From Phaeoceros laevis (taxonomy: Eukaryota > Anthocerotophyta > Anthocerotopsida > Notothyladales): DNA of 64,000 nucleotides. Of this stretch, positions 49,881-61,753 are shown piece by piece (the first letter of the stretch is position 1; each line of letters starts with the position of its first letter). Made by a program: the position numbers and the translations under genes. The stretch is taken from positions 257,272-321,271 of the forward strand of contig JBNGIQ010009497.1 of NCBI GenBank assembly GCA_049999765.1. Reading direction: 5' to 3'. Below the pieces are notes generated by a model that made no database searches, was not told the DNA's origin, and was given only the letters and a program-made list of their open reading frames with translations.

Positions 49881-52079
49881 CATGCCCATGGCCCGTGCCG
49901 CAAGCCATGAAAAAATAGTTTAAAGTACCAAAGAAACCAGGGGAGCCGTGGTGGGAGAGAAGGCTGTGATCAGGTGGGGATAGGTAGCGGCCACGCCCCT
50001 GGTGATGGTGGCGGGGAAAGCCCTTATCAGGCGGGGAGAGGTAGCGGCCACGCCCCGGGTGATGGTGGTGTCCAGGGGCATGCGCGCGGGGATGGAGGCG
50101 ATGGTGGTGGCTGAGAGGGGCGAGTCCAGAGGTATTGTTTCCGGCTCAAAAAGGCCTTGGTGGTGGTGGTGGTGCCGAGGGCCGTTCCTATGGCCATGGT
50201 GCCCTCGGTGATGAGGGTGGCCGGTTAGGGCAGGATGCCGGTGGCGATGGTGCCACTCCCTTGGACCGGCGGACTCACCGATCCGAGCAGAAGCCGTAGT
50301 GGGAGCACAGAAGGAGGCCATCACTTACCAGCAGAAGTGCAGATGTCTCTGAGATAGCACCAAAGGTGCTGGACAACAGGGTTTGGGATGGAGACGAGGC
50401 TTCAAGGCTGAGCTGCAGGGCCCGAATATTTGAAGGACAGACTGAGGCTTTCAAGGCTTCAAGTCTGTGTGGCGGGAAGTCCCAAAGCCCAAATATGTAG
50501 CGGGACTTCAAGGTTTGGATCAAATGCTCCCGAGGCCGCCTTGGATTGTAAACTGGTGAAAGTTCAAACAGATCTTGTCTGTTCAGGATAATCTTTGGGG
50601 CAAGGGGCCTCGAGTGCGGAGACAACTGGAAGTCAGAAAGGATGCTTGTAGAAATGCAGGGAGCCCGACTTTATACAAGTCCATCGAGCTGGTTTTCTCG
50701 CCTTGGACGGCAAGCCGGGGTAGGGCGGGAAGCTTCCTGGGCTCTAGCCACCGCGTCACCGAAGACCTGCTCAGTGATATGGCTGCCACCGACAGAGAGA
50801 TGGTGACCTGTTCAATATGGAAGATTTAGCAGCCCGTGGAAACTGTGCTACTGTGATAGTCTGCTATTATATGTCGGTTCGCGCATGTAGTATGTACCAC
50901 AGGTCCAAGTAGTTTGTGGATTGGCCCCTAACACGTCGCGAGCATGTGATAGCTTTATTTAGTCCTTCTAAAAGTAGTTGAAGCGGGAAGGCTCTTGAAC
51001 GCGTGAGCTGTATGAAAATGACCGCGTGAGTTAGGACTTACAGTATTCGTTTTTCAAGCTTTTCGCTCCCTGCTCCTGCCCGTCACCCTTCTGCCTGGTC
51101 GGTAGGCTGCTGCCAGGTGCCCTGCCTGCCCCTCTGCGTTTCGCAAACGCTTCGCTAGCTACCGAATATGCGGATCTTCCTGGGATCTCGGTGCACCAGC
51201 GTATCGCCTAAAGCGCTCGGTGCACTAGCCTATCGCCTCACGCTTTAGGAACGTTGCAAACCATGGAAACCTTGAAACTAACCGGCATCTGCCACGAATA
51301 TCGACGCAAAACGTGTACAAAACGTTTTAATCACCTGGTGCGAAGACCCTGCCTTACCACGCAGGGCCAATATTATAGCCCAGACTTTCCGCTTCAAGAA
51401 ACTGGGTGGAGCTGACGCACCTCCCAGCCTGCAGGAGCACGCCACCGCCCGTCGGCAAGAAACCATCGGATTCTACTAGATTGCCATCGCACGAATGAAC
51501 GCCCTGGGCCTCTCCGTCAAGTGCCTCATCCAGCGCCACCAGCTCGCAGTTGAGCGCGCAGCCTTGCGCACCTCTTGGCACTCCCATTGGCAATGCCATT
51601 CAGTCCTCCTTCCTGGATGCATTTGCTGGGGTGGCCAAGCCTACCTAGCTTAGTAGCTTGTGACAACAACTGTATGTATACTTGGAGTTGTCTTACATTT
51701 GGTCTGGGCAAGGTCTGTCTGGTAGAGGGGGTGGTTTGTGTTTGTCTTGATAAACGCTACCCTAGCTAGTAGTGTGATTTCCACTGGTTCGAACAGTCAT
51801 CTGGATGTCCAGATCCTGACCTCTTACGACCATAATTCAAAGGACAAAAATGTGGAACCAACTCTCAATTCCGAAGATGGCTCTTGAAAGATTCTGAGCT
51901 TGAGCAAATTGTTGTTCATCTGGCAAGATTAGAAAGGACTCCTTTCTGAGTCTGTAGTTTTGGTCAGATTTACTTTCTTGTGATGTCTTCAAAAAGCTCA
52001 TTACAAGTGCGAGACATCACGAGAACCTAAAGCTGACCAAAACGACAGACCCATTCCCAGCAGACTAGCTACGACATTG
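49881..52079. other. unassigned region with G-rich repeats
   Basis: A 57-bp imperfect repeat (aggtagcggccacgcccc) starts at 49969 and 50026. The sequence to 50330 is low-complexity (ggtgatggtgg). From 50340 to 52080 I see no homology; frames of 60-120 codons are present but look like chance. Confidence 0.5.
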
Positions 52080-52084
52080 CTGAC

Positions 52085-53434
52085 TTACTGATGCCGTCCC
52101 AAAATACCCAGCTATCATGGCAGTCCACGTCACCACATCTTTTTTACCAAAGTCTATCAAACGCTCTCTGAGCATCTTCCAGACTGCCACACTTTGCATA
52201 CATGTTCACCAAAATGCTGGCTACAAATACATCAGTTTGAAATCCATTCTCTTATCTGCGTATGGATCTGCCTCCCCTTGTCCAAAGCCATGGTGCCCAC
52301 ACTTGCACATGCATGCAGCAGATAAACGAATGTCACGGCATCAGGTTGAGCCATTCCTTCTTCTTGCATGGCACTAAACATACGAAGGGCTCCCTGCCCC
52401 ATGCCCTGCTGGGAATACCCTGCTATCAGGGCATTCCACAACACCACATCTTTGCAAGCAATTCCGTCAAACACTCTCTGAGCATCTCCCACACTGCCAC
52501 ACTTTGCGTACATGTTTACCAAGCTGTTGGCAACAAACACATCAGCTTGATGTCCTTGTTCCTTAATTTGTGCATGAAGCTGCTTTCCCGTCTCCAAAGC
52601 TGGCGTGCCCACACTTGCACATGCCTGCATGAGGCACACAAAAGTCACGGAACTGGGGACGGCGATGCCTATCCGCTTGATGTCGTTGCACCTTAATCTG
52701 TGTATGAAGCTGCTTCCCCATCTCTAAACCTGGGGGGCCCACACTTGCACAAGCCTGCAGGAGGGACAAGAATGTCACAGAATCAGGTACAGCAGTACCT
52801 CCTTCCTGCATAGCCCTGTAGAGACGAAGGGCTGCCTGCCCCATGCCTTGCTGGGAGTACCCTGATATCATGGCATTCCACGTCACCACATCCTTTCTCC
52901 CAAGTCCGTCGAACACTCTATGAGCATCCTCCAAGCTCCCACACTTCGCTTACATGTTAACCAAACTGTTGCCCACAGAACCATCATCTTCATGTCCTCG
53001 TCTTCTAATCTGCTCATGAAGCTGCCTCCCCTCCTCCAAAGCTGGGACACCCACATTTGCACATGCCTGCAGGAGGCACACAAACGTCAAGGAATTGGAA
53101 ACAGCCATGCCTCCTTCTTGCATTATGCTATACAAACGAAGGGATTCCTGCCCCATGCCATGCTGGGCATATCCTGCTATCATGGCAGTCCAAGGCACCA
53201 CATCCTTCACCCCAAGTCCGTCAAACACTCTTCTCGCTTCATCCAAGCTCCCACACTCCGAGTACATGTTCACCAAGCTATTCCACACAAACAAAGCAGG
53301 CACCAGCCCACTTGCCAACACGTCAGCAGGCACCTGCTGCCCAGTTTCCAAGTCCGATCCCCTTGCACAGGCCTGAAGGGCTGCCAGCCATACATGGATG
53401 ATGTAGAGACAACCCTAAACCCGCGACTATGTAC
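52085..53434 (-). pseudogene. PPR remnant ending at an assembly gap
   Basis: PLS-type motifs on the minus strand: LFVWNSLVNMYSECGSLDEA, VVPWTAMIAGYAQHGMGQES, LTFVCLLQACANVG and more, about four units. Lesions: a Tyr-to-TAA change in the S motif at 52950-52952; a deletion at about 52666 joining one L motif (KVQRHQAD) to the next L motif and removing the S and P motifs between; a +1 shift near 52240; and another near 52150. No N-terminal block, E or DYW region is attached. The upstream end is cut by the 10-N gap at 53435. Wording such as GMGQESLRLYSIMQEGG differs from both other subfamilies here. Confidence 0.85.
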
Positions 53435-53444
53435 NNNNNNNNNN
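53435..53444. other. assembly gap (10 N)
   Basis: Run of ten N, probably of arbitrary length. Sequence to the right (53445-53520) is a low-complexity gc-rich run (gcgctgcgcggcgcggcgct). The PPR remnant may be cut by it. Confidence 0.98.
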
Positions 53445-54137
53445 GCAGTGTAAAAATCACCGTCCTTGCGCTGCGCTGCGCGGCGCGGCGCTGCCCTGCT
53501 CTGCGCTTGCCGCTGTGCGATCGAGAGGCGACCCACACAACAAGAGGTCTAGCAATGGTAGCAATGGGGGCACTACTGAGCGCTGGGAAGGTTACACATA
53601 CCGTATGGACGATCTCGCTTTTGCCTGTGATGCCCTGGTGGTGTTCGTGTCCACAAAAACGGCCGGCTGGGAGAAGGATCCAAGGCAGATGCGAGATCTT
53701 CCATACTGTATTGTATCTGCTGCTTTGCTTTGCCTTGCTGTGTAGTGAAATTGGTTTTTTGCTCCCAGATCGGAATTGTTGCAGGCTGCCCCACCGGCTT
53801 GGCAGCCTCGGAAGAAAGGAAGGACCAACTCCCGATGTGTTTTGCTTGTGGATGCCGTCTGATCTCATGAGCTGTGTTACTTTGTGTGGCTGCGGTACAT
53901 TTTGAGTGCTCTCTTTGCATGCCAGTCAGTTTGTTTGGTTGAGCTGTTCTAAGCAGTTTCCATCTGGATGGTTGGGAGGGATGTGTAGATTCTTGTCCAA
54001 TTTGGTCCTAGGAGACCTGGCCCGGAGCCCCTCCATGCCCAGTGGCAGATCCTAAAGGAGAAAGAGCGCGCGGCGCAGGCTATGGTAGAATATGCGAAGG
54101 AGATGAAGCAGATGATACAGGAGATGAAGCGGCGGAT
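53445..54137. other. unassigned DNA
   Basis: GC-rich low-complexity start, then mixed sequence without recognised coding potential. Overlapping short frames occur on both strands. Confidence 0.5.
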
Positions 54138-54184
54138 CATTCAGGAGGAGGAGTTCCATGTAATGGAACTCCTCCCCCTGAATG
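54138..54184. repeat. near-perfect hairpin, 21-bp arms
   Basis: Left arm 54138-54158 (cattcaggaggaggagttcc plus a), 5-nt loop tgtaa, right arm 54164-54184 with one mismatch. It could fold as DNA or RNA. It lies in an open plus-strand frame rich in charged residues (KEMKQMIQEMKRRI). Confidence 0.85.
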
Positions 54185-54190
54185 TTCCGT

Positions 54191-54232
54191 TCCTTATCCT
54201 GAATGATCCGCTCCTTATCCTAAATGATTCGC
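54191..54232. repeat. 21-bp tandem repeat
   Basis: tccttatcctgaatgatccg plus c is followed by a copy with two changes (54212-54232). In the plus frame it reads LILND twice. Confidence 0.85.
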
Positions 54233-54311
54233 TCCTAAAGTTTGAGTTCCTCAAATCCAATGGGGCTAACAATCTAGGTCTTTGAAGAAAAGTTTGCTGA
54301 CAAGTATGCAG

Positions 54312-54431
54312 NNNNNNNNNNNNNNNNNNNNNNNNNNNNNNNNNNNNNNNNNNNNNNNNNNNNNNNNNNNNNNNNNNNNNNNNNNNNNNNNNNNNNNNNN
54401 NNNNNNNNNNNNNNNNNNNNNNNNNNNNNNN
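54312..54431. other. assembly gap (120 N)
   Basis: Run of unknown bases. Confidence 0.99.
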
Positions 54432-56397
54432 GCTAACTAGACAGGATCGTTGGTCGCTCTTTTGCCGCTTGGATTCTACTCTTTCTCAATGTTTTGAGCC
54501 TAACACAGGATGGCACGGACATGAGGAACAGGGGGCAGGTGTGGTGGAGGTATATAGGATCCTCAGCATGTGCACGACGTAAAGAAGTTACCCCTGTTAC
54601 AGAAGCTGGACGGGAAGACATGGGCCATTCCTCAGAATCCTCAGCTGTAGCCTGTATGGCCGAAAGCATCGATTGTTTCAGATTGTTTCAGAACCTGAGA
54701 TGAAGTCTGAGGAGATACCTGTCAAATGATGGCAGACCACCTGATGAATGCATCAGGTTCCGCAACCACGTCCATCGCGTCTTGCAACCTGCTATGAGAA
54801 GCATACGTCTGCAGGATGTGGAACTGACGTAGTCTAGTTAGATGGCTTGTCATACACACAAGTTTGCACCAGAACTCCCCGCTCTACCTCTGAGGCGCCA
54901 CGTGTTTAAATTTGCAAAGCAAAGAATTGAAGGTTGCTGAATTGCAAGCCTACTATTCTGTTTGTGCCAGGCGGCAATTCTGTGTGTAAACTAAGTGTTT
55001 CTTGTTTGTTTAGGATGCTTTGGTTGGATTTGCACACTAGTTGCCAATATTAGTGCTGGTCACCCACAATGCAAGGGTTGTGAAGGGGTGCTCACATAAC
55101 ATCATCATGGAACAAGTGTTGCAATGGAGACTTATGTCAGGGTCCCATGTTGATCCAAATAGCTGGCCACCGAGAAACACAGCCTGATTAGGAAACCAAA
55201 TTCACAGCCAAGGGACCAGTCTGGTCTGAACAGTTGCAGGAAAGCGGTCTTTTATAAGTTACACTTGCTCTCACTGAGGAATGCCGGGGACAGGTAGGCA
55301 GAGATGACTTCCTTGCACGGAAATGGCTTCTGAAGGTGCCCGCTCACCGACCCTCAGCTGCTCAGCCTGCTCACCCTCATCGCCTGCCTGGAACGGCTTT
55401 CAGTAAAGTCATCTCTCTGGGTGGGTACGCGTGAGTCTGTTATTAGGGTCTTCAGCGACTCTGCGCCATTGTACATGAGAACCGCGACACCCGTGCCGCC
55501 GACGAATCCTGAAGCAAATCATCCTCGAGGACCCGTGTTGGATGAACATCCACCGGTATTAACCGCTTACTGATTACGCTGTCATGATTACCAGAGGTGG
55601 TGCTTACCAGCTCGGCAGCATTGTACCGAACCGTCAACACCAAGCTAGGACGAGAATTGACACTTTTTGTCTCGAGACCTCATGTGCTCATTAGTGCTTA
55701 CACTATCTCCAGCCATGCTACAGACAAGTTGGAACGACAGGATGGAAGAATTGTTGCAGTCAGGCCTCTCCGAACATTAATGTTGTGGGCTCCAGTTTAA
55801 TTGGCACCCTGCTCCAAGTACACACCGGTAATGTGGTAGCTGTCCTCCCCAGTATCCGGGCCCATCCTGGTCTGTCCTGCAACATGGAGGCGAGTCAGGC
55901 GACCCTTCCCGATGACCCTTGAAGTTATGCCGAATTCAACTGCAATATTGGGATCATGTGCAAGGGAAGATAGACCAATTGGCATCACGAGTTTCTCAGG
56001 CCTCTCATCAATTGCGTCATACAAGCGACATGTCCGTTTGTGTGCGTTAAGGATGCATGTGTCCCCCCCAAAAAAATGAGCCTACTCTACCATCACTGTC
56101 TGTCTGCAGTGGCAATTCCGATACTACATCACCACAGGCTAATAACTTGGGAAGCAGCAGGTTGAGAGGGAACATCTGCTGCTATTCACCACAAGCTAAA
56201 TTGGTAGAGGGAATATCTGCTGCTATTTTGAAGGGATTTGACACCAAGGAACAGTAGAATACAAGATCGTGGGATTATATTCTTCGGCGTAGTTCCCTGA
56301 ATGCATGCAGTGACATGCTTATGCTTCCATGGAAGGCAATCCAATCTTGTGCCCTGTGCAGACTACATAGGAGAAAGCACTGGCAATGAGAAGCTTC
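54432..56397. other. unassigned region with one small PPR relic
   Basis: Apart from the relic at 54733-54835 I recognise nothing. Minus frames at 55452-55643 and 55797-56024 are moderately long but I do not know them. A short direct repeat (agagggaa-atctgctgctatt) lies at 56168-56228. Confidence 0.45.
54733..54835 (-). pseudogene. short PPR S-motif relic
   Basis: The minus strand reads HILQTYASHSRLQDAMDVVA then EPDAFIRWSAII and a stop. This matches the variant first unit of the array proteins (LLRMYACGGRLQEAMDVF, PDVFMWLSII). Nothing PPR-like is attached on either side. Confidence 0.7.
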
Positions 56398-59300
56398 TCA
56401 GACTACGATAGTAGTTCCTCCGAGAGGCAGTTGGTATCCGCCCTGCTTCACAGGTTCAGGTACTATCTCGCTAGAGGAGCGCCGAGAATTAGGAACTGTA
56501 ATGGACCTCCCTGAGTACTCTTCCCGCAGTGACCCTGGCAAAGCTCCAAAGTGTTGTGAAGAAAAGGTGCTCCTCCAGCTGCCAAAAAGTGCGTCGTTCC
56601 AGGAACTATGAGAAGAGGTCCTGAGGGTTATGGACTCTCGGAAGTTGGTTTCCCTGATCACCTTGTGTGGATGTTCCAAAGCTCTGAGGATATGCCGCAT
56701 CCCTGGCCGTTTAGATGGCCTGACATTTAGGCATAGTTTGGCAATTATGGCCACGGCCCAAACCTCCTCCAATAGATCTTCATCAACAAGAAGTGTTGGA
56801 TCAACAAGCTTCGGCAGCATCTCCTTGTCATGGACGTCAATCAGAGGCAGAGCCCATTCAATCCATGCGTCTGCCCTTAAATCTGTTGAACTGCTTATCC
56901 CGATCTGACCAGAGACCAACTCCAGCAGTACTTTCCCAAAATTGTACACATCTTGCGCTGTTGAAGCGTAGCTGATACCTGTCACAAGGACACATTCAGG
57001 ACATGAAACATGAGGACATTCTTGGATGTGAAATGAATTAACCTAATGGGAATTCTAACTCACCTTGGTCTCCGTGGTCAGCACCTCTCTCCCTAGAATC
57101 ACAAAAACGTAAAATCTTTAACAACAAGGGAACATTGACAGAAGAGGAGCTGGTCTGTTGGAGGCAGGAAATCGGATACATTCCAACAATGCGGCCAAAC
57201 ATGGGTCTGACTACCAGCTTACAGTGAAAGGCCGAGAAGGCGTGATATAATACTGGGGTGCGTGTCCCCATCTTGTGTCCGAACTTCCGACAGGCTCCCA
57301 ATTCTAACCTCGTACTTGTCATCCAATAAGATGCTGGTTGTGGAAATATCTCTGAAACACACGTCGTATATTGAGGACTTCGAAACCCGTCTAGCATAAT
57401 CGGCAATACTCGCAGCAAAGAGCAAACAAAGGAAGTCCATAAAATCAAAGCCAAAATGAGCAACAAGAGGTCGAGCATAGTATACCTGTGCACAGTGGGG
57501 GGATAGGTCTCGTGCAAATAGGCCAGACCTTCTGCAATTCCAATCGCTATCTTCAGTCTTGTTATCCAATCTAAAGAGGTGGGCGGGTCTCCACCATCGC
57601 CTAGCCTGCTTTTCCTGTGTAAGGCGAAAGCTAGGTCCTTATGAGGCATGTATCTGTAGACCAAGAACTTTACATCCTCTTGATCCAAGCAATATCCTAC
57701 CAGGGACATGACCCTAGGATGAGATGTCTTGCACAACACATCAAGCTCTGTGACATACGATGTCTTTTTGAATTTTTTAGTGTCTATCCTCTTAACCACT
57801 ATTTCCACACCCTCCTCCAGCAACCCTTTATAGAGGTCTCCTGAATGGCCCTCCAGCATCAAGTTTGCAGCATTGAACTTTTTAGTTGCCTGCTCAAGCC
57901 TGGCATATGTGAATGGCTCTCCCAAACGCGCCTGGGCCAAGTCAACAGGGGGCTGCACCGCTCTACCACTTCCATAGTTATCCAAAGCAAGACCCTCTGA
58001 TTTACCTTTGTCCCCTTTTCTCGTGCACCTGAGGTAACACAGAAGAAAGCATACTACAAGAACCACGAATACCAAGGCCCCCCCGGCTCCCAGTGAAGCA
58101 GCAACCTGCCTACTGGGTCTTCTGTTATCCAATTTTGTGTCGATAGGGGTGAAGTCTTCAGGCCCCTTCTCTGGGACTAGAGATGGAGCCCCTGGATCTG
58201 GTGCCCGTGAAGGACTGACTAATGCAAACCCAAGAAACTCGAGCCCTTGACCTGAGTAGAATTCTGTACAAATCTCCGGACTTCGTTGGTTGGATGCATT
58301 TGCAAAGCAGTTGCCTCCAATACTTGCATTCGGAGGCAATCCAACAGGAACAAAACCCTGGAAGAAGTTGTTGGAGATATTCAAAGACACCAGCTTAGCC
58401 ACTCCAGCAAGGCTAATAGGCAAATACCCCAAAAGAAAGTTGTGGGATAATTGAAGCCCCTCTAGCTGTTGCAAGTCTCCGATACTTTCAGGCAAATTCC
58501 CTGAAAGATCATTGCGAGATACATCTAAAAGGATCAGATTTTGCAAGGCAGTGATGTTCGATGGGATAGATCCATTGAAAGAGTTGCCACTCAGAATCAA
58601 GCTGGTCAAATTCATCAGACTCCCTAACGCAGGAGGGATCCCGCCAGACAGATTGTTGAAGGAAAGATCCAACAGTTCTAAAGAAGACACTGTACCCCAG
58701 GTGGAGGGAATAGTTCCGGTGAAAGAATTGTTCCTCAACACCAGTTTCCGCAGAGCTTGCTGTTGGGAGCCCATCGTATTAGGAAGTGGTCCAGTCAGGT
58801 TGTTCCCAGAGATATCAAGTTCCTCAAGTTCCAACAGGCTTTCCAGACCCCCTGGAATCTGGCCTGCAAGCCCATTGCCTGAAACGTTGAAACTTGTCAA
58901 GTTGGAGAGCTTACCGAAGCTGGATGGAATGCTTCCGACCAGGTTGTTACTTGGCAACCACAAGACTTTCAGATTGAACAGGTTGGTGAGGGATTCTGGA
59001 AGAGAACCGTTGAGACCCGAGGAGGTGAAATCAAGCCTCTGCAATGAAGTTAAATTTCCCAACCAGCCGGGCAGTTCTCCTGGCACCTGGAATAGAGACA
59101 CATTGAGAGAAGCGAGGTACGGGAGCCTCTGCAGAGCGTCCAAAGCGACTGCTGGGCTTGTCAGGCGAACCACCCTGGCCCGTCGCAAACCTGTCAACCG
59201 GACGCTCAGAACATGGCCATTCGAGCACCCGATCCCTGCCCAGTTTCCACAAGGATCACTTGATACTGGCCAGCTGACACTGTCAATGTACAGAGATTGC

Positions 59301-59613
59301 TTCAGCTTCCGCAGGGCTGCTACCTCAGCCACGGAAGTGGCCACCTGTAAAAAGCTCCTCCTAATAGGTCTGTGTTCCTCCTTGACTGAAATTGCACTGG
59401 TCTGCAGGAATGCTTGTTAGAACCGCCATGCAGTTTGAAATCGAAATCTAAACTACATCACTCCTGGAATGTGAAGAGCGATACCTTTGGCAGCGTGTCG
59501 TGCAGAAGGAAAAGTATCAGCAAAGCCAAGCACTTTCGAATAGCACAACTGGATACCTCCGACCGTCGCAAGGCGACCTGCTCTCTGCTCAATTGCAAAG
59601 AGAATGATCCCAT
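56398..59613 (-). CDS. LRR receptor-like pseudokinase, At2g16250-type, five exons
   Basis: Plasma-membrane leucine-rich-repeat receptor-like protein, about 908 aa. Exons: 59613-59485, 59344-57486, 57351-57223, 57092-57064 (29 nt) and 56978-56398. The total is divisible by three and all introns are GT-AG. A signal segment (CLALLILFLLHDTLP) is followed by the N-cap SSDPCGNWAGIGC and about ten LRRs (for example LTGPLPNTMG). Then come the TM GGALVFVVLVVCFLLCYL and a kinase-like domain. ATP-site Lys is present (VEIVVKRID). The catalytic loop is HRDISTTSI, with Lys and Asn missing, and DFG is replaced by GSL (EVRIGSLSEV). It is therefore probably catalytically dead, as in the Arabidopsis homologue. 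The C-terminus keeps the family tail RRSSSEIVPEPV. The ATG at 59613 gives the best signal peptide; an upstream in-frame ATG also exists. Confidence 0.9.
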
Positions 59614-61753
59614 TTGCAATTTCAAAAAACCTCCTCCTCTCCCCCCAGGGCCTCCCAGGATCAGAGTAAGGCACTCCATTGAATCACGGCTGCGCTGCTC
59701 TGTCTCGGAACAAAGACCGACTTCACGCAAATCCAATTGAAGCACCACAGCAGGATGCAGGATCTCTCCCCGTCTCCACATTCTGCCTGCACCTGCTCAA
59801 TCGGCAGTTCCACGACATTTGCCTGACCAGGAAGTGCAACTGAGCCGAGGAAATAAGACGGCTCCCACCGAACTCCTCCCTGACTGTCCCCCTCCTCCAG
59901 TCCGTACCTGCAAATTTCCTTCCAATCTCAAATTTTACCATCCCACCTAGTGCGGTCGTTGGCTGGAGAGTCTCTTCCATCTCTTGTCACTCCGGCACTG
60001 ACTCTATAGCTGCCAGATGCCCAGCTCTGGTTCAAGGTCTCAACAACTGTACGGCCCTCTCTCCAACTCAGCTCCTCCACCCTCATTACTCCAATTCCGT
60101 CCTCTCACGGACGTCCGCCCCGCCTATTGCGCTATTCAGCTCCCGGACACAGCATTTCCGCAACCTTCAACCCGGACATTCCGCCAATGCAATCACTCAA
60201 GCAATCCAGCACCTCCCCTGCGGACATCCGTTTCACTTCCAGCTTCAACCAGCGGAGCGAGCTTTCCGCTATTCCAAGTCCAAGTCCAGCGGCGGAAATT
60301 CTGGCTCCTGCTGACAGCTTTGACAGATGCAGGAACCGGGAGAGAAGCTGCGCAAAAGCTACGCGGACGCTGAAATCTCGGGCGGAGCGGGTCAAGGATT
60401 CTGCTTTTTTATAACCTGTTTTAGAGGAGCTCAATTGGCGAGCTTAGATGCTGGATTCGAAGTTCAAACACACAGAAGCAAGAGAGAGCTTGGATTTGAG
60501 GCTCCCAACCCACGCTCGGGCACGCTGCAGACTGTATCCTGACACGGAAGTTCCGGGTACTTCCTCGAAGGACGAGCCAGTTGGCTAGGATAGGATGAGA
60601 CCAAAGGCAGGGCACCGAATGGGACACGGCGAGCAGTCCCGACCAAGCGCCTCCAGAGCCGATGATGGCGGATGAATACAGTATTCTACTCCAAGGCAAG
60701 CCAGAGATATCTCCCCTCCGCTAAGGACAACAGGCGCTTCTTATGCGGGAGCACATGGTAAAAGCCAGACGTCAGAATATGCTGCTCATGTCTAGTGAAT
60801 GATGAGCTTCTTGTCTGTGAGCTGCACAACCCTCATTGCTGCCAGTAACTGCTGAACAAGCCAAAACCTCATCAGAAGAGAAAAAAGCTTGCCTACGCAC
60901 TACCGAACCTGCATTGTCGGGAGATGGCGCAGTGCCAGTGCAAACGGTTACCGCCTTGACTAAACAAAGGGGAAGAGACAGAGAATGTTGGTAGCCAGAA
61001 CGAACAATTTCAAACACAGACGAGGTGGCGGCAGCCCTAAGAAGATTGAACAAAGGCAGAGAGAAGATTCCGAGGAATGCTACAGCGGTTGTTGCACTGT
61101 CGCAGAGAACACCGTGCCTTGTCACGGCAGTTGACGGGAGTGCCGAGATGAACACTCCTAGCCTTGCTACCACGGGGAGATCGTGCGAAGAGAGGGAAGT
61201 GGTTGCGCAGCTGCTTAACCTTTGACCCGCATTTCGAGCTACTGTGGCTCGTAAACAGGCGCGAATGTTCAAATCACGTGGCTGGTTTACTCCAACTTGC
61301 GCGTTTCATACGCTGATTGGGCTGCGATTCCTTTCGAAGTTTGAACTGTTGCTATTCGTGCTTGCCATTCTGGGAGCATGTGGCCTGAGCTCGCCCCCGA
61401 ATTTGAGCTGCGCTGGGTTCTGGAGCGAGGGGTGGCTTGTTGCTTGTTCACACGCCCGCAGGAGCTGTTAGTTCCGGTCTTGTTGGCGTATAGGGATCTT
61501 TAGGAGAGGGAGATGCGAGGCATTGAGGAGGTGGTAGGGTGGACTTTCTTGGGCTGTGAAGTGCAAACGAGGATGAATTCAAAATGGGATGCGGATTAAT
61601 GATCTTGGGAGGAGGATGGTGGTAGGAAGAAGCAGAATGCGCCCGGGTAGCTGCACAATGGTGAGCTAGGCTGATGAAGATGAGGGAGGTATCCTCTCCC
61701 TTGCTTGCATGAGCTTGTCTGGGAAATTTGAGCACTTCGCGTTGCCATTACGC
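59614..61753. other. unassigned intergenic region
   Basis: The part next to 59613 is the promoter and 5' UTR of the receptor-like gene. A 166-codon minus frame (61272-60772) is open but unrecognised and compositionally unremarkable. No RNA gene seen. Confidence 0.45.

Noticed and set aside
49549-49923. His/Gly/Pro/Met-rich proteins of 87-203 residues on both strands
   Set aside because: They are translations of the 25-bp minisatellite; all frames are open because the unit lacks stops.
49920-50324. 134-codon His-rich minus frame
   Set aside because: Low-complexity translation of ggtgatggtgg-type repeats, without homology.
12430-53434. Many plus-strand open frames of 60-200 codons rich in Cys, His and Ser running opposite the PPR genes
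   Set aside because: They recur at the same place in every PLS unit and are the antisense readings of conserved PPR codons, not genes.
53404-53434. Telomere-like tttaggg string beside the 10-N gap
   Set aside because: Only one unit is present; no array, so no evidence of a telomeric insertion.
55452-56024. Two minus frames (63 and 75 codons) between the gap and the receptor-like gene
   Set aside because: They look somewhat protein-like but I could not match them to any family or join them by splice sites.
60772-61272. 166-codon minus frame upstream of the coiled-coil gene
   Set aside because: No recognisable domain, no supporting exon partner, and an ambiguous start; not enough to call a gene.
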